A stretch of 64,000 nt of DNA from Corallococcus soli (GTDB taxonomy: Bacteria; Myxococcota; Myxococcia; Myxococcales; Myxococcaceae): the NCBI RefSeq assembly GCF_014930455.1, contig NZ_JAAIYO010000002.1:372001-436000 (forward strand), read 5' to 3'. A program made the translations under genes and the position numbers. Of this stretch, positions 42,088 to 51,494 are shown piece after piece. The notes beneath the pieces are model-generated. The model worked only from the letters and a program-made list of their open reading frames with translations. It made no database searches and was not told the origin of the DNA. Position 1 is the stretch's first letter. Each line of letters opens with the position of its first letter.

Positions 42088-43146
42088 ATGGCGGGCAAGA
42101 AACCGGTGAAGGCCAGGCGCCTCACCGAGATGAGCCACTGCGCGGGCTGCGCGGCGAAGTTGAAGGCAGGGGACCTGGCGCGGGTGTTGGGCGGGCTGAA
42201 GACGGCCGCACCCCCGCAGGCCCTGGTAGGCTTCACCACCCACGACGACGCGGCGGTGTACCAGCTGGCGCCGGGCATGGCGGTGGTGGAGACGGTGGAC
42301 TTCTTCCCGCCGCTCGTGGACGACCCGTTCCAGTTCGGCGCCATCGCCGCGGCCAACGCGCTGTCGGACATCTGGGCCATGGGCGCCAGGCCCCTGTTCG
42401 CGCTGAACCTCGTCTGCTTCCCGGAGGAGCTGCCGCTCAAGGTGCTCCAGAAGATCCTCGCGGGCGGCCAGTCCAAGGCGGACGAGGCGGGCATCCCCAT
42501 CCTGGGCGGCCACAGCATCCGCGACCCGGAGCCCAAGTACGGCATGGCCGTCACGGGCGTGGTGCACCCGAAGAAGGTGCTCACCAACGCCGGGGCGAAG
42601 CCCGGGGACGTGCTCATCCTCACCAAGCCCGTGGGCACCGGCATCGCCACCACCGCCATCAAACGGGGCCTTGCGTCGAAGTCGCTCGTGAAGCGGGTGA
42701 CGGCGCAGATGACCACGCTCAACAAGGCCGCCGGTGAGGTGTTCGCCTCGGGCGCCTTCAAGGTGAACGCGCTCACGGACGTGACGGGCTTCGGGCTCCT
42801 GGGCCACCTCTTGGAGATGATGACCGGCTCCAAGGCCAGGGCGCTGCTGGACCTGGAGCGCATCCCGCTCATCGCGGAGGTGCCGGGGCTGGCGGAGGAC
42901 GGCGTGGTGCCGGGCGGCACGAAGACGAACCTGGCGCATGTGAAGCCGAAGGTGCGTTTCCCGGAGGGGCTGCCGGAGCACATCCAGTGGCTGCTGGCGG
43001 ATGCGCAGACCAACGGCGGCCTGCTGGCCAGCGTGCCCGCGCGCCATGCGCTCAAGGCGGTGCAGGCGCTGGAGAAGGCGGGCGTGGACGCGTCCCTCAT
43101 CGGCGAGGTCCAGGCGGGCCGGCCGGGCATCGACGTGGTGGGCTGA
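42088..43146 (+). CDS. selD: Selenide, water dikinase SelD
   Basis: 352 residues. It makes selenophosphate from selenide and ATP. The active-site loop is SHCAGCAAKLKAG: C21 aligns with the catalytic Cys17 and K24 with Lys20 of the E. coli enzyme, and no Sec codon is involved. AIAAANALSDIWAMGARPL and TDVTGFGLLGHLLEMM are ATP-site blocks of the AIRS-type fold. The selenium end use (Sec-tRNA, selenouridine) cannot be told, as no selA, selB or selU is in the window. Confidence 0.95.
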   Translation: MAGKKPVKARRLTEMSHCAGCAAKLKAGDLARVLGGLKTAAPPQALVGFTTHDDAAVYQLAPGMAVVETVDFFPPLVDDPFQFGAIAAANALSDIWAMGARPLFALNLVCFPEELPLKVLQKILAGGQSKADEAGIPILGGHSIRDPEPKYGMAVTGVVHPKKVLTNAGAKPGDVLILTKPVGTGIATTAIKRGLASKSLVKRVTAQMTTLNKAAGEVFASGAFKVNALTDVTGFGLLGHLLEMMTGSKARALLDLERIPLIAEVPGLAEDGVVPGGTKTNLAHVKPKVRFPEGLPEHIQWLLADAQTNGGLLASVPARHALKAVQALEKAGVDASLIGEVQAGRPGIDVVG

Positions 43147-43225
43147 GCCTGGACGCCGGAGTGTTGGAAGGCGAGGGGGCGGATTTCGCCTCCGGGCCGG
43201 GCCTCCGGTAGCATCCGGGGCGCGA

Positions 43226-44032
43226 ATGTCGCCGCGCCCCTTCCCCTTGAGTCTCCTCGCGCTGCTGTGCCTGCTCCCGGCCCTGTCCCAGGCGGGGGAG
43301 CGCGGTGCGCGCATCGTCATCGACCCGGGCCATGGCGGGGCGAAGGAGGGCGCGAAGGGGCCCGGGAACCTCTGGGAGAAGGACATCGCCCTCCAGATTG
43401 CCCAGCGCCTGCGCGACAAACTGGAGGCGGCGGGCAGCGAGGTGTTCCTCACCCGCGAGCAGGACACGCAGATGGCGCTGTCGGAGCGGGTGGACTTCTC
43501 CAACATCCAGCGGCCGGACCTCTTCCTCTCCATCCACGCCAACTCCATGCCCACGAAGCGGCTGCGCGAGCGCACCGAGGGCATCGAGACGTACTTCCTC
43601 TCCGCCAACGCCTCCGGTGAGGCCGCGCGCGCGGTGGCGGACCGCGAGAACGCGGAGGCACCCACGGCCCGCGCCGGGCGGGGACACTCCACGCTGGCCT
43701 TCATCCTGGATGACCTGGCGCGCACGGAGGCGCACTCGGATGCGTCCCGGCTGGCCTACGCCATCCACCCGCGCCTGGTGTCCAAGAGCGGCGCGGCGGA
43801 CCGGGGCGTGCAGCAGGCGCCGTTCTTCGTGCTCACGGGCGTGGAGGCGCCGGCGGTGCTCATCGAGGTGGGCTTCATCTCCCACCCGCAGGAGGGCGCC
43901 CGGCTGGGGAAGGCCGCGTACCAGGAGGCGCTGGCGGAGGCCATCTCGGACGGGGTGCAGGCGTTCCTCCGGGAGTCGCGCCGCAGGGACCACTCGCCCT
44001 CCGCGCCGGTGGCTGGATCCACCGGGCCCTGA
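43226..44032 (+). CDS. N-acetylmuramoyl-L-alanine amidase (Amidase_3)
   Basis: 268 residues. A cleavable signal peptide ([17 protein letters not shown]) is followed directly by the catalytic domain: zinc ligands [24 protein letters not shown] and the Glu of [11 protein letters not shown]. The inhibitory helix region between the second and third ligands is short-to-medium ([12 protein letters not shown]). No LysM or AMIN cell-wall domain is present. It cleaves peptidoglycan stems, probably in cell separation or remodelling. Confidence 0.94.
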   Translation: MSPRPFPLSLLALLCLLPALSQAGERGARIVIDPGHGGAKEGAKGPGNLWEKDIALQIAQRLRDKLEAAGSEVFLTREQDTQMALSERVDFSNIQRPDLFLSIHANSMPTKRLRERTEGIETYFLSANASGEAARAVADRENAEAPTARAGRGHSTLAFILDDLARTEAHSDASRLAYAIHPRLVSKSGAADRGVQQAPFFVLTGVEAPAVLIEVGFISHPQEGARLGKAAYQEALAEAISDGVQAFLRESRRRDHSPSAPVAGSTGP

Positions 44033-44075
44033 TAAAGCGCGGGGTTCACGTCCCTTCGCGTCAGGAGCTTTCCTC

Positions 44076-44780
44076 GTGCGTTCCTTCCAACGTGGTGCGC
44101 TGGATCTCCGGCCGGTCACCCTCACGCCCAACGTCAACCGCTACGCGGAGGGCTCCGTGCAGGTGGAGTTCGGCCACACCAAGGTGCTCGTCACCTGCTC
44201 GGTGGAGGACCGCGTCCCGCCGCACCTGATGGGCAAGGGCTCCGGCTGGGTGACGGCCGAGTACGGCATGCTCCCGCGCGCCACGCACACCCGGAGCGCG
44301 CGCGAGGCCGCCAAGGGCAAGCAGACCGGGCGCACCATGGAGATCCAACGGCTCATCGGCCGGGCCCTGCGTGCCTCCGTGGACCTGCCCTCGCTGGGCG
44401 TCCGCACCTTCACGCTGGACTGCGACGTCCTCCAGGCGGACGGCGGCACGCGCACCGCGTCCATCACCGGCGCGTACGTGGCGCTGGTGCTGGCGATGCG
44501 CTCGCTCAACAAGCCGGGCATGTTGGCGAAGCTCACCCCGCTGGCCGCCGTGTCGGTGGGCGTGGTGAACGGCGAGGTGCGCGTGGACCTGGACTACGAC
44601 GAGGACTCCACCGCGGACGTGGACCTGAACCTCGTGGCCACGGCGGACGGGCGCATCGTGGAGGTGCAGGGCACCGCCGAGCACAAGCTCTTCGACCGCA
44701 AGGCGATGGACGCGATGCTGGACGGAGGGCTCGCCGCCATCCAGCAGCTCGCCGCCGCGCAGGCCAGGGTGCTGGGATGA
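44076..44780 (+). CDS. rph: Ribonuclease PH
   Basis: 234 residues. RNase PH trims tRNA 3' ends using phosphate. It carries the conserved [56 protein letters not shown] and [20 protein letters not shown] is represented by [11 protein letters not shown]. The GTG at 44076 follows AGGAG. rdgB starts inside its stop (ATGA), and the first tRNA gene lies about 0.65 kb downstream. Confidence 0.97.
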   Translation: MRSFQRGALDLRPVTLTPNVNRYAEGSVQVEFGHTKVLVTCSVEDRVPPHLMGKGSGWVTAEYGMLPRATHTRSAREAAKGKQTGRTMEIQRLIGRALRASVDLPSLGVRTFTLDCDVLQADGGTRTASITGAYVALVLAMRSLNKPGMLAKLTPLAAVSVGVVNGEVRVDLDYDEDSTADVDLNLVATADGRIVEVQGTAEHKLFDRKAMDAMLDGGLAAIQQLAAAQARVLG

Positions 44781-45364
44781 AGCCCCGGCTGCTCTTCGCC
44801 ACCGGCAACGCCGGCAAGCTGCGCGAATTGCGCATGCTGGTGGGGGACGCGGTGGAGGTGGTGTCCCTCAAGGACCTGCCCCCCGTGCCCGAACCCGTGG
44901 AGGACGGCGACACCTTCGAGGCGAACGCGGTGAAGAAGGCCCGCGAGTACGCGCTGGCCACCGGGCTGCCCACGCTCGCGGATGACTCGGGGCTGTGCGT
45001 GGACGCGCTGGGCGGACGCCCCGGAGTGCTCTCCGCGCGCTATGCGCCGGGGGATGACCGGGCCCGGTACGAGAAGCTGCTGGCGGAGCTGGCCGGCGTG
45101 CCGGACGAGAAGCGCACGGCGTCCTTCTGCTGCGCCCTGGCGCTGGTGGCGGGCCCGGGCGAGCCCCGGGTGGAGGTGGGCCGCTGCGAGGGCACCATCC
45201 TGCATGCGCCCAGAGGGACGCACGGCTTCGGCTACGACCCCGTGTTTCAGGTGGCGGGGCAGGGGGGGCGCGCCATGGCGGAGCTGACGCCGGAGGAGAA
45301 GTCGCGGGTGTCGCACCGGGCCAAGGCCTTCCAGCGGATGCGGGAGCACCTGTTGGCGCTCTGA
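44777..45364 (+). CDS. rdgB: XTP/dITP pyrophosphatase RdgB (Ham1 family)
   Basis: 195 residues. It removes non-canonical purine triphosphates (dITP, XTP) from the nucleotide pool. [14 protein letters not shown] at the N-terminus, [12 protein letters not shown], the [16 protein letters not shown] loop and HGFGYDPVF are the family motifs. The start overlaps rph (ATGA), the common rph-rdgB pairing. Confidence 0.96.
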   Translation: MKPRLLFATGNAGKLRELRMLVGDAVEVVSLKDLPPVPEPVEDGDTFEANAVKKAREYALATGLPTLADDSGLCVDALGGRPGVLSARYAPGDDRARYEKLLAELAGVPDEKRTASFCCALALVAGPGEPRVEVGRCEGTILHAPRGTHGFGYDPVFQVAGQGGRAMAELTPEEKSRVSHRAKAFQRMREHLLAL

Positions 45365-45394
45365 CCGGACGGGCGGGCGTCAGGAACAGCAAGC

Positions 45395-45424
45395 TTGCGC
45401 GTCCGTCCGCGTTGGGCGAAGAAT
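45395..45424 (+). promoter_or_regulatory. Candidate promoter of the tRNA cluster
   Basis: TTGCGC (45395-45400), 18-bp spacer, AAGAAT (45419-45424), ending 11 bases before tRNA-Pro. The -10 is weak; position is the main support. Confidence 0.35.
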
Positions 45425-45435
45425 GCGGCACTTCT

Positions 45436-45509
<74 letters not shown>

Positions 45510-45554
45510 TTTGAAGTGCCGTCGTTGAGCAGTGCAGTGAGGGTTTCCCGGCAG

Positions 45555-45631
45555 GCTCCAGTAGCTCAGCTGGATAGAGCACCGACCTTCTAAGTCGGGG
45601 GTCGCAGGTTCGAGTCCTGCCTGGGGCGCCA
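45555..45631 (+). tRNA. tRNA-Arg (TCT), CCA encoded
   Basis: Acceptor GCTCCAG pairs with CTGGGGC (one G-T pair); anticodon loop CTTCTAA gives TCT; T loop TTCGAGT. The genome encodes the terminal CCA (45629-45631), unlike the neighbouring tRNAs. Confidence 0.97.
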
Positions 45632-45661
45632 ACCTGCTTGGAAGGGTTGTTGATTTGGACC

Positions 45662-45690
45662 TTGAACGGTCCCGGTTTCCACGGTAGGAG
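45662..45690 (+). promoter_or_regulatory. Promoter before tRNA-His
   Basis: TTGAAC (45662-45667), 17-bp spacer, TAGGAG (45685-45690), about 37 bases before the tRNA. The -10 hexamer and spacing equal those before rplM. Confidence 0.55.
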
Positions 45691-45726
45691 ACCGCCGCTT
45701 CAAAAGCCGTGATGTGGGTGAGTGAC

Positions 45727-45801
45727 GGCGGACATAGCTCAATTGGTTAGAGCGCCGGACTGTGACTCCGGAGGTTGCCGGTTCGATCCCGGTTGTCCGC
45801 C
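45727..45801 (+). tRNA. tRNA-His (GTG)
   Basis: Acceptor GCGGACA pairs with TGTCCGC; anticodon loop CTGTGAC gives GTG. The extra G at -1 (45727) faces C73 (45801), the identity pair of bacterial tRNA-His. CCA is not encoded. Confidence 0.97.
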
Positions 45802-45821
45802 CTTCTTCTTCGCTTCCCGCC

Positions 45822-45895
45822 GCGCCTATAGCTCAACTGGATAGAGCATCGGCCTTCGAAGCCGAGGGTTGGGGGTTCAAGTCCCTCTGGGCGCA
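45822..45895 (+). tRNA. tRNA-Arg (TCG)
   Basis: 74 bases. Acceptor GCGCCTA pairs with TGGGCGC; anticodon loop CTTCGAA gives TCG; T loop TTCAAGT. CCA is not encoded. The RecT/Bet-like gene on the other strand ends 165 bases downstream. Confidence 0.97.
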
Positions 45896-46059
45896 CTGTC
45901 TCAACCCCCTCGAAGCCGCGTTTGACGCTGGTTCCTTCCAGCTCCGCGCTCGTGGCTCCAGACCCCGCTTCAGCCTGTTTGCACTCCCGGACAGCGGAAC
46001 GCCCGCGCCCCCTTGAAGGAAGGGACGCGGGCGTCGTCATCTCCAGCGGGATGCGTGCC

Positions 46060-47154
46060 TCAGGCCTCCGGCGTCGCGCCGGCGCCGTCCTTGGCGGACG
46101 GCACCCGGCACCGCAGCTCCGTCTCCGCCTCCAGCGCGGTGAGGTTCTCCCGCATCGCCTTCGCCCAGCGGGCCCGGGGCTGCTCCATCAGCTTCTCGTG
46201 CGCCAGGTCGATGGTCTCGCTCAGCTCGTCGTCGGACAGCTCCGCCGTCGTCTTCCCCTTGTGCGGGCCGAACGCCACCACCACGGCGCTCGCCTTGGGG
46301 CGCTCGGGCGCCACGGGGACGGCGGCGGGGGCCACCGGCGCCAGCGGCACGTCGATGGAGAGCTGCTGCGTCTCCACCTCCGCCGGACGGGCCTCCGCCG
46401 GACGGGCTTCGGCCGGGGCGGGCGCCGGGGCCAGGGTGGGGAAGGACGCCTTCACCGGGCCCGGCTTGGAGCCCAGCACCTCGTAGCCGCCCGTCGGAGG
46501 CACGGGCTCCTCCGCCAGCGGCGCATGCGCGTGGGCGTCGAACTCCTCCGCCGGCATCTCCTCGCGCACGTACAGTCCGCCGAAGGCCTCCGGATACGCC
46601 TTGCGCAGCGCCGCCACGCGGGCGCACTTCTCGATCATCGTCGTCGGGATCTTCGCCCACAGCGGCGTCTGCTGGACGTAGCCGGCGAAGTCCAGCCACA
46701 CCACCACCGGCAGCTTCCCCTCGCGCACCACCCGCGACCAGGCGCCCACCAGCGCGCCCTTGCGCTTGGCCGGGTTGAAGCGGTGCACCACCTCGCCCTT
46801 GCCCTGGTCCACGACGATTTCATCCTCGGCGAACACCGCGCTCGCCTGGATGCCCTTGAAGTCCGGGAAGCGCTCGGCCCGGGCGAGCATGCCGGCCTCG
46901 GAGGGCTGGAACTCGTACTTCGTCACCCAGTTGGGCCGCTCGCGGTTGCCCACGTTCTGCCGGCGGGCCACGCAGAAGGCTTCCTTGAGGAGCGGATCCA
47001 ACCCGCTCCGCTTGCACTGCTCGATGAAGAGAGCGAACTCGTCCTCGCTGATTCCCCGAGGGCAGATGGTCCGCTTCACCAGGTCCACCCGCTCCCGGTT
47101 CCAGGCCGCGCCCTGCGGCGACGTCGCTCCGTCCGCCTTCACGTTGGCTTCCAT
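46060..47154 (-). CDS. RecT/Bet-family phage single-strand annealing protein with C-terminal extension
   Basis: 364 residues. Residues 10-190 match the Bet/RecT pattern: LVKRTICPRGISEDEFALFI, CKRSGLDPLLKEAFCVARRQ, KYEFQPSEAGMLARAERF, AWSRVVREGKLPVVVWLDF, and WAKIPTTMIEKCARVAALRK. These proteins anneal complementary DNA strands in phage recombination. A Pro/Ala linker with an EARPAEARPAE repeat leads to VAFGPHKGKTTAELSDDEL, like the small DUF3820-type domain fused to some nucleases. The ATG at 47154 is 9 bases after AGGAG; ATG 47163 abuts that site. No exonuclease partner or other phage gene is adjacent. It lies alone, opposite to the tRNAs. Confidence 0.85.
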   Translation of the reverse strand: MEANVKADGATSPQGAAWNRERVDLVKRTICPRGISEDEFALFIEQCKRSGLDPLLKEAFCVARRQNVGNRERPNWVTKYEFQPSEAGMLARAERFPDFKGIQASAVFAEDEIVVDQGKGEVVHRFNPAKRKGALVGAWSRVVREGKLPVVVWLDFAGYVQQTPLWAKIPTTMIEKCARVAALRKAYPEAFGGLYVREEMPAEEFDAHAHAPLAEEPVPPTGGYEVLGSKPGPVKASFPTLAPAPAPAEARPAEARPAEVETQQLSIDVPLAPVAPAAVPVAPERPKASAVVVAFGPHKGKTTAELSDDELSETIDLAHEKLMEQPRARWAKAMRENLTALEAETELRCRVPSAKDGAGATPEA

Positions 47155-47417
47155 CACTGTCATCTCCTGCATCCACTCCACGAAAAGGACGGGCGACCCT
47201 CGCCCGCCCACCTGGTTGCCGCCGCGACGCCGCAGCCCTCCCGTGCGGGCAGGGGCTCCCCCAGACGTGTGCTACAGGCCTGAAGCGCGGATCGCGGTGT
47301 GGATCAACATGCAGGCCGGCCCGTGCCTTCGCATCGTCGCGGCGATCCTGGAGCGGCCGGCCGCACGCCGGGCATCCGGTCATCACGCGAAGAATGAAAG
47401 AGGCGTGCAGAAACGTT

Positions 47418-47446
47418 TTGACAGCGCGGGCGGCGACCGGTATTCA
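47418..47446 (+). promoter_or_regulatory. Strong promoter of tRNA-Lys
   Basis: TTGACA (47418-47423, consensus -35), 17-bp spacer, TATTCA (47441-47446), 47 bases before the tRNA. It is the best sigma-70 match seen in the window. Confidence 0.75.
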
Positions 47447-47493
47447 CCGCCGCCATCGACGTCGCGCAGCCAACGCGTCGAGGCCAAGCAGTC

Positions 47494-47566
47494 GGGAGCG
47501 TAGCTCAATTGGCAGAGCAATGGACTCTTAATCCATAGGTTGTGGGTTCGATTCCCTCCGCTCTCA
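47494..47566 (+). tRNA. tRNA-Lys (CTT)
   Basis: 73 bases. Acceptor GGGAGCG pairs with CGCTCTC; anticodon loop CTCTTAA gives CTT; T loop TTCGATT. CCA is not encoded. A terminator follows at once. Confidence 0.97.
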
Positions 47567-47570
47567 CTCG

Positions 47571-47608
47571 CAGGGCCCCTTCAGGAATGAAGGGGCCCTG
47601 TTTCTTTT
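47571..47608 (+). terminator. Rho-independent terminator after tRNA-Lys
   Basis: AGGGCCCCTTCA and TGAAGGGGCCCT form a perfect 12-bp stem around GGAA, followed by GTTTCTTTT. Confidence 0.92.
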
Positions 47609-47681
47609 CCGGCGTCTCGCGCGCCGGAAGGGCCCCTGTCCCGCCCGGACGTTTCGCGGTAGGACAGTTGCCTGTCGCGCC

Positions 47682-47763
47682 GGGCGGGTGGCGAAACTGG
47701 TAGACGCGCCAGACTTAGGATCTGGTACCGCAAGGTGTGAGGGTTCGAGTCCCTCCTCGCCCA
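47682..47763 (+). tRNA. tRNA-Leu (TAG)
   Basis: 82 bases, class II with a long variable arm (TACCGCAAGGTGT). Acceptor GGGCGGG pairs with CTCGCCC; anticodon loop CTTAGGA gives TAG. CCA is not encoded. Position after a terminator implies its own promoter. Confidence 0.96.
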
Positions 47764-47770
47764 TTTCGCG

Positions 47771-47799
47771 TTGACCCGTTCGTGCCTATCCCCTAAAGC
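47771..47799 (+). promoter_or_regulatory. Promoter of tig
   Basis: TTGACC (47771-47776), 17-bp spacer, TAAAGC (47794-47799), 68 bases before the trigger factor start. Confidence 0.6.
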
Positions 47800-47867
47800 C
47801 GCACGTCCCACTTTCCGGTTGCCGCCCCGGGACGCGAAGGCCCATGGAGGCGGCGAGCGAGGCCCGC

Positions 47868-49145
47868 ATGAAGGTCCAGGTCGAAGAGCTTTCTCCCATC
47901 GAGAAGAAGCTCTCCATCGAGGTCGACAACGCCCGCGTGGCGGAGGAACTCAACCGCGCGTATGCCGCGCTCAGCGGTCAGGTGAAGCTGCCTGGTTTCC
48001 GTCAGGGCAAGGTTCCCCGCCGCATCCTCGAGCAGCGCTACCGCGAGCAGGTGGAGGACGACGTCATCCAGCGCGTGGTGCAGAAGGCCTACCTGGAGGC
48101 CGTGCGCGAGCACAAGGTGGAGGCCGTCGCTTCCCCCCAGGTGACCAACTCCGGCCTCAAGCCCAACGCCCCCTTCAGCTTCGAGGCCCGCGTGGAGGTG
48201 AAGCCGCGCGTGGAGGCCAAGGACTTCGAGGGCGTGGCGCTCACGAAGATCGACACCGCCATCTCCGATGAGACGGTGAACGAGCAGATTGAACGGATGC
48301 GCCAGAACCTGGGCCGCATCGAGCCCGTCACCGACCGCGACACCGCGGCCTCCGGCGATCAGGTCACCATCGACTTCGAGGCGAAGGTGGAGGGCAACCC
48401 GTTCCCCGGCAGCAAGGCGGACGGCATCGGCGTGCGCGTGCAGGCAGGCGAGCTCATCGAGGGCAACATCCCGCAGCTGGAGGGCGCGAAGGTCGGCGAG
48501 TCGAAGGACATCGACTACGTCTTCCCCCAGGACTACCAGGTGGAGGACATCCGCGGGAAGACCGCGACCTTCCACATCACCGTCAAGGAGCTGAAGAAGG
48601 CGGTGCTGCCGGAGCTCAACGACGACTTCGCCAAGCAGACCGGCGTCGCGCAGACGGTGGACGAGCTGCGCGCCAAGGTGCGCTCCGACCTGGAGAAGGC
48701 CAAGAAGAACCAGTCCCAGGTGGACGAGCGCGACGCGCTCATCAAGGCCCTGCTGGAGAAGAACGCGTTCGACGTGCCCCGCGCCATGGTGGAGCGCGCC
48801 ATCGACTCCATGATGGAGGGCGCCTTCCGCCAGATGCAGCGCCAGGGCATCGACCCGCGCCAGCTCAACCTGGACTTCAACCGGCTGCGCGAGGAGATGC
48901 GCGAGAAGGCCGTCCTGGAGGTGAAGGGCACGCTGCTGTTCGAGGCCATTGCCCAGCAGCAGAACATCCAGGCGTCCGACGAGGACGTGGAGAAGCGCAT
49001 CGAGGACCTCGCCATCGAGGCCAACCAGCCCGTCGCCCAGGTGAAGAAGTACTTCAAGGGCCCGGACGAGCGGTTGGGGTTGTCTCTCCGACTCCGCGAG
49101 GAAAAGACGATTGAATTCCTCAAGGGTCGGGCGAAGTATTCTTGA
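47868..49145 (+). CDS. tig: Trigger factor (ribosome-associated chaperone)
   Basis: 425 residues. The N-terminal ribosome-binding domain carries the signature loop GFRQGKVPR. The middle PPIase (FKBP-like) domain spans about 150-240 ([29 protein letters not shown]). The C-terminal helical substrate domain ends in [12 protein letters not shown] use the ATG at 47868 ([10 protein letters not shown]); an upstream in-frame ATG would add 8 residues not typical of the family. It heads the tig-clpP-clpX block. Confidence 0.97.
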   Translation: MKVQVEELSPIEKKLSIEVDNARVAEELNRAYAALSGQVKLPGFRQGKVPRRILEQRYREQVEDDVIQRVVQKAYLEAVREHKVEAVASPQVTNSGLKPNAPFSFEARVEVKPRVEAKDFEGVALTKIDTAISDETVNEQIERMRQNLGRIEPVTDRDTAASGDQVTIDFEAKVEGNPFPGSKADGIGVRVQAGELIEGNIPQLEGAKVGESKDIDYVFPQDYQVEDIRGKTATFHITVKELKKAVLPELNDDFAKQTGVAQTVDELRAKVRSDLEKAKKNQSQVDERDALIKALLEKNAFDVPRAMVERAIDSMMEGAFRQMQRQGIDPRQLNLDFNRLREEMREKAVLEVKGTLLFEAIAQQQNIQASDEDVEKRIEDLAIEANQPVAQVKKYFKGPDERLGLSLRLREEKTIEFLKGRAKYS

Positions 49146-49195
49146 GGCTTTTTTCCCAGTAAGGCTCAGGCGCTCCTTCTAGAGGTCCATCCGAC

Positions 49196-49816
49196 ATGCC
49201 CTTCATGCCCGTCCCCTACGTCATCGAGCAGACCCACCGGGGTGAGCGCTCGTACGACATCTACAGCCGGCTCCTGAAGGACCGCATCGTCATGCTGGGA
49301 ACGGAGATCGACGACGACGTGGCCAACGCCATCGTCGCCCAGCTCCTGTTCCTGGAGTCCGAGGACCCGGACAAGGACATCAACCTCTACATCAACTCGC
49401 CGGGTGGCTCCGTCACAGCGGGCCTCGCCATCTACGACACGATGCAGTACGTCAAGGCGCCGGTGTCCACCATCTGCGTGGGGCAGGCGGCCTCCATGGG
49501 CGCCGTGCTGCTGCTGGCCGGGGCGAAGGGCAAGCGCTACTCGCTGCCCTCCAGCCGCATCATGATCCACCAGCCCCTGGGCGGCGCCCGCGGGCAGGCG
49601 ACGGACATCGAAATCCAGGCCCGTGAAATCCTCCGGATGAAGGCGAAGCTCAACGAGCTCATCGTCAAGCACACCGGGCAGACGATCGAGCGTGTGGAGA
49701 AGGACACGGACCGCGACTACTTCATGAGCGCGGCCGAGGCGAAGGCCTACGGCATCCTGGATTCCATCCAGGACCCCCGCAAGGTCGCCGGCGTGAAGGC
49801 GGAAGAGAAGAAGTAG
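49196..49816 (+). CDS. clpP: ATP-dependent Clp protease proteolytic subunit
   Basis: 206 residues. The triad is S100 in GQAASMGA, H125 in MIHQPLGG and D174 in [28 protein letters not shown] is represented by [11 protein letters not shown], the oxyanion region, and the [10 protein letters not shown] handle is normal. ClpP forms the 14-mer chamber served by ClpX or ClpA. It lies 50 bases after tig; a terminator stands between it and clpX. Confidence 0.98.
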   Translation: MPFMPVPYVIEQTHRGERSYDIYSRLLKDRIVMLGTEIDDDVANAIVAQLLFLESEDPDKDINLYINSPGGSVTAGLAIYDTMQYVKAPVSTICVGQAASMGAVLLLAGAKGKRYSLPSSRIMIHQPLGGARGQATDIEIQAREILRMKAKLNELIVKHTGQTIERVEKDTDRDYFMSAAEAKAYGILDSIQDPRKVAGVKAEEKK

Positions 49817-49851
49817 ACACCACGGACCGGGGTGACAGGGACTCGGCCGGC

Positions 49852-49899
49852 GGCCGGGGGTGCTGGGAATGCCTTCCCACGCCTCCGGCCTTCTTCTTT
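49852..49899 (+). terminator. Strong terminator between clpP and clpX
   Basis: A long nested stem pairs GGCCGG...GTG with CAC...CCGGCC, with TGGGAA/TTCCCA at the tip, followed by TTCTTCTTT. It implies that clpX also has its own promoter in 49900-50030. Confidence 0.8.
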
Positions 49900-50038
49900 C
49901 CGCGTCGCGGTCATTTTCTCCTTGTTAAGTACCCGGAAGGTGCGTGGACGTCCCTTATGGGGGCTGACTAGATTGGGCAGGGGCAGGGGACCGGACGCGG
50001 AAGTCGGTTGGGGCCTTTCAGGCGCAGCGAGGGATTTC

Positions 50039-51322
<1,284 letters not shown>

Positions 51323-51494
51323 GCCCGCGCGGCGGTTGAACGCCGCGGGGACATGACGGGGCGCGTCACGGAGCACCGCGGCAGGAGCACGGCCCGGGAC
51401 GCGCCCTTCGTCGTTTCCGGGGGACGCAGGCGGGAGGCCGAGCCCGCACTTTTTCCGGGCCGGGCGCGGGGCCTTCTTGTATCTGCTGTGCCCC

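Noticed and set aside
45747-46040. Short minus-strand frame across tRNA-His and tRNA-Arg
   Set aside because: It reads through two perfect tRNA genes and has no ribosome site.
45822-47566. tRNA-flanked island with attachment-site repeats
   Set aside because: I searched for a second copy of the tRNA-Arg(TCG) 3' end near the far side of the RecT/Bet gene and found none, so an intact integrated element is not supported.
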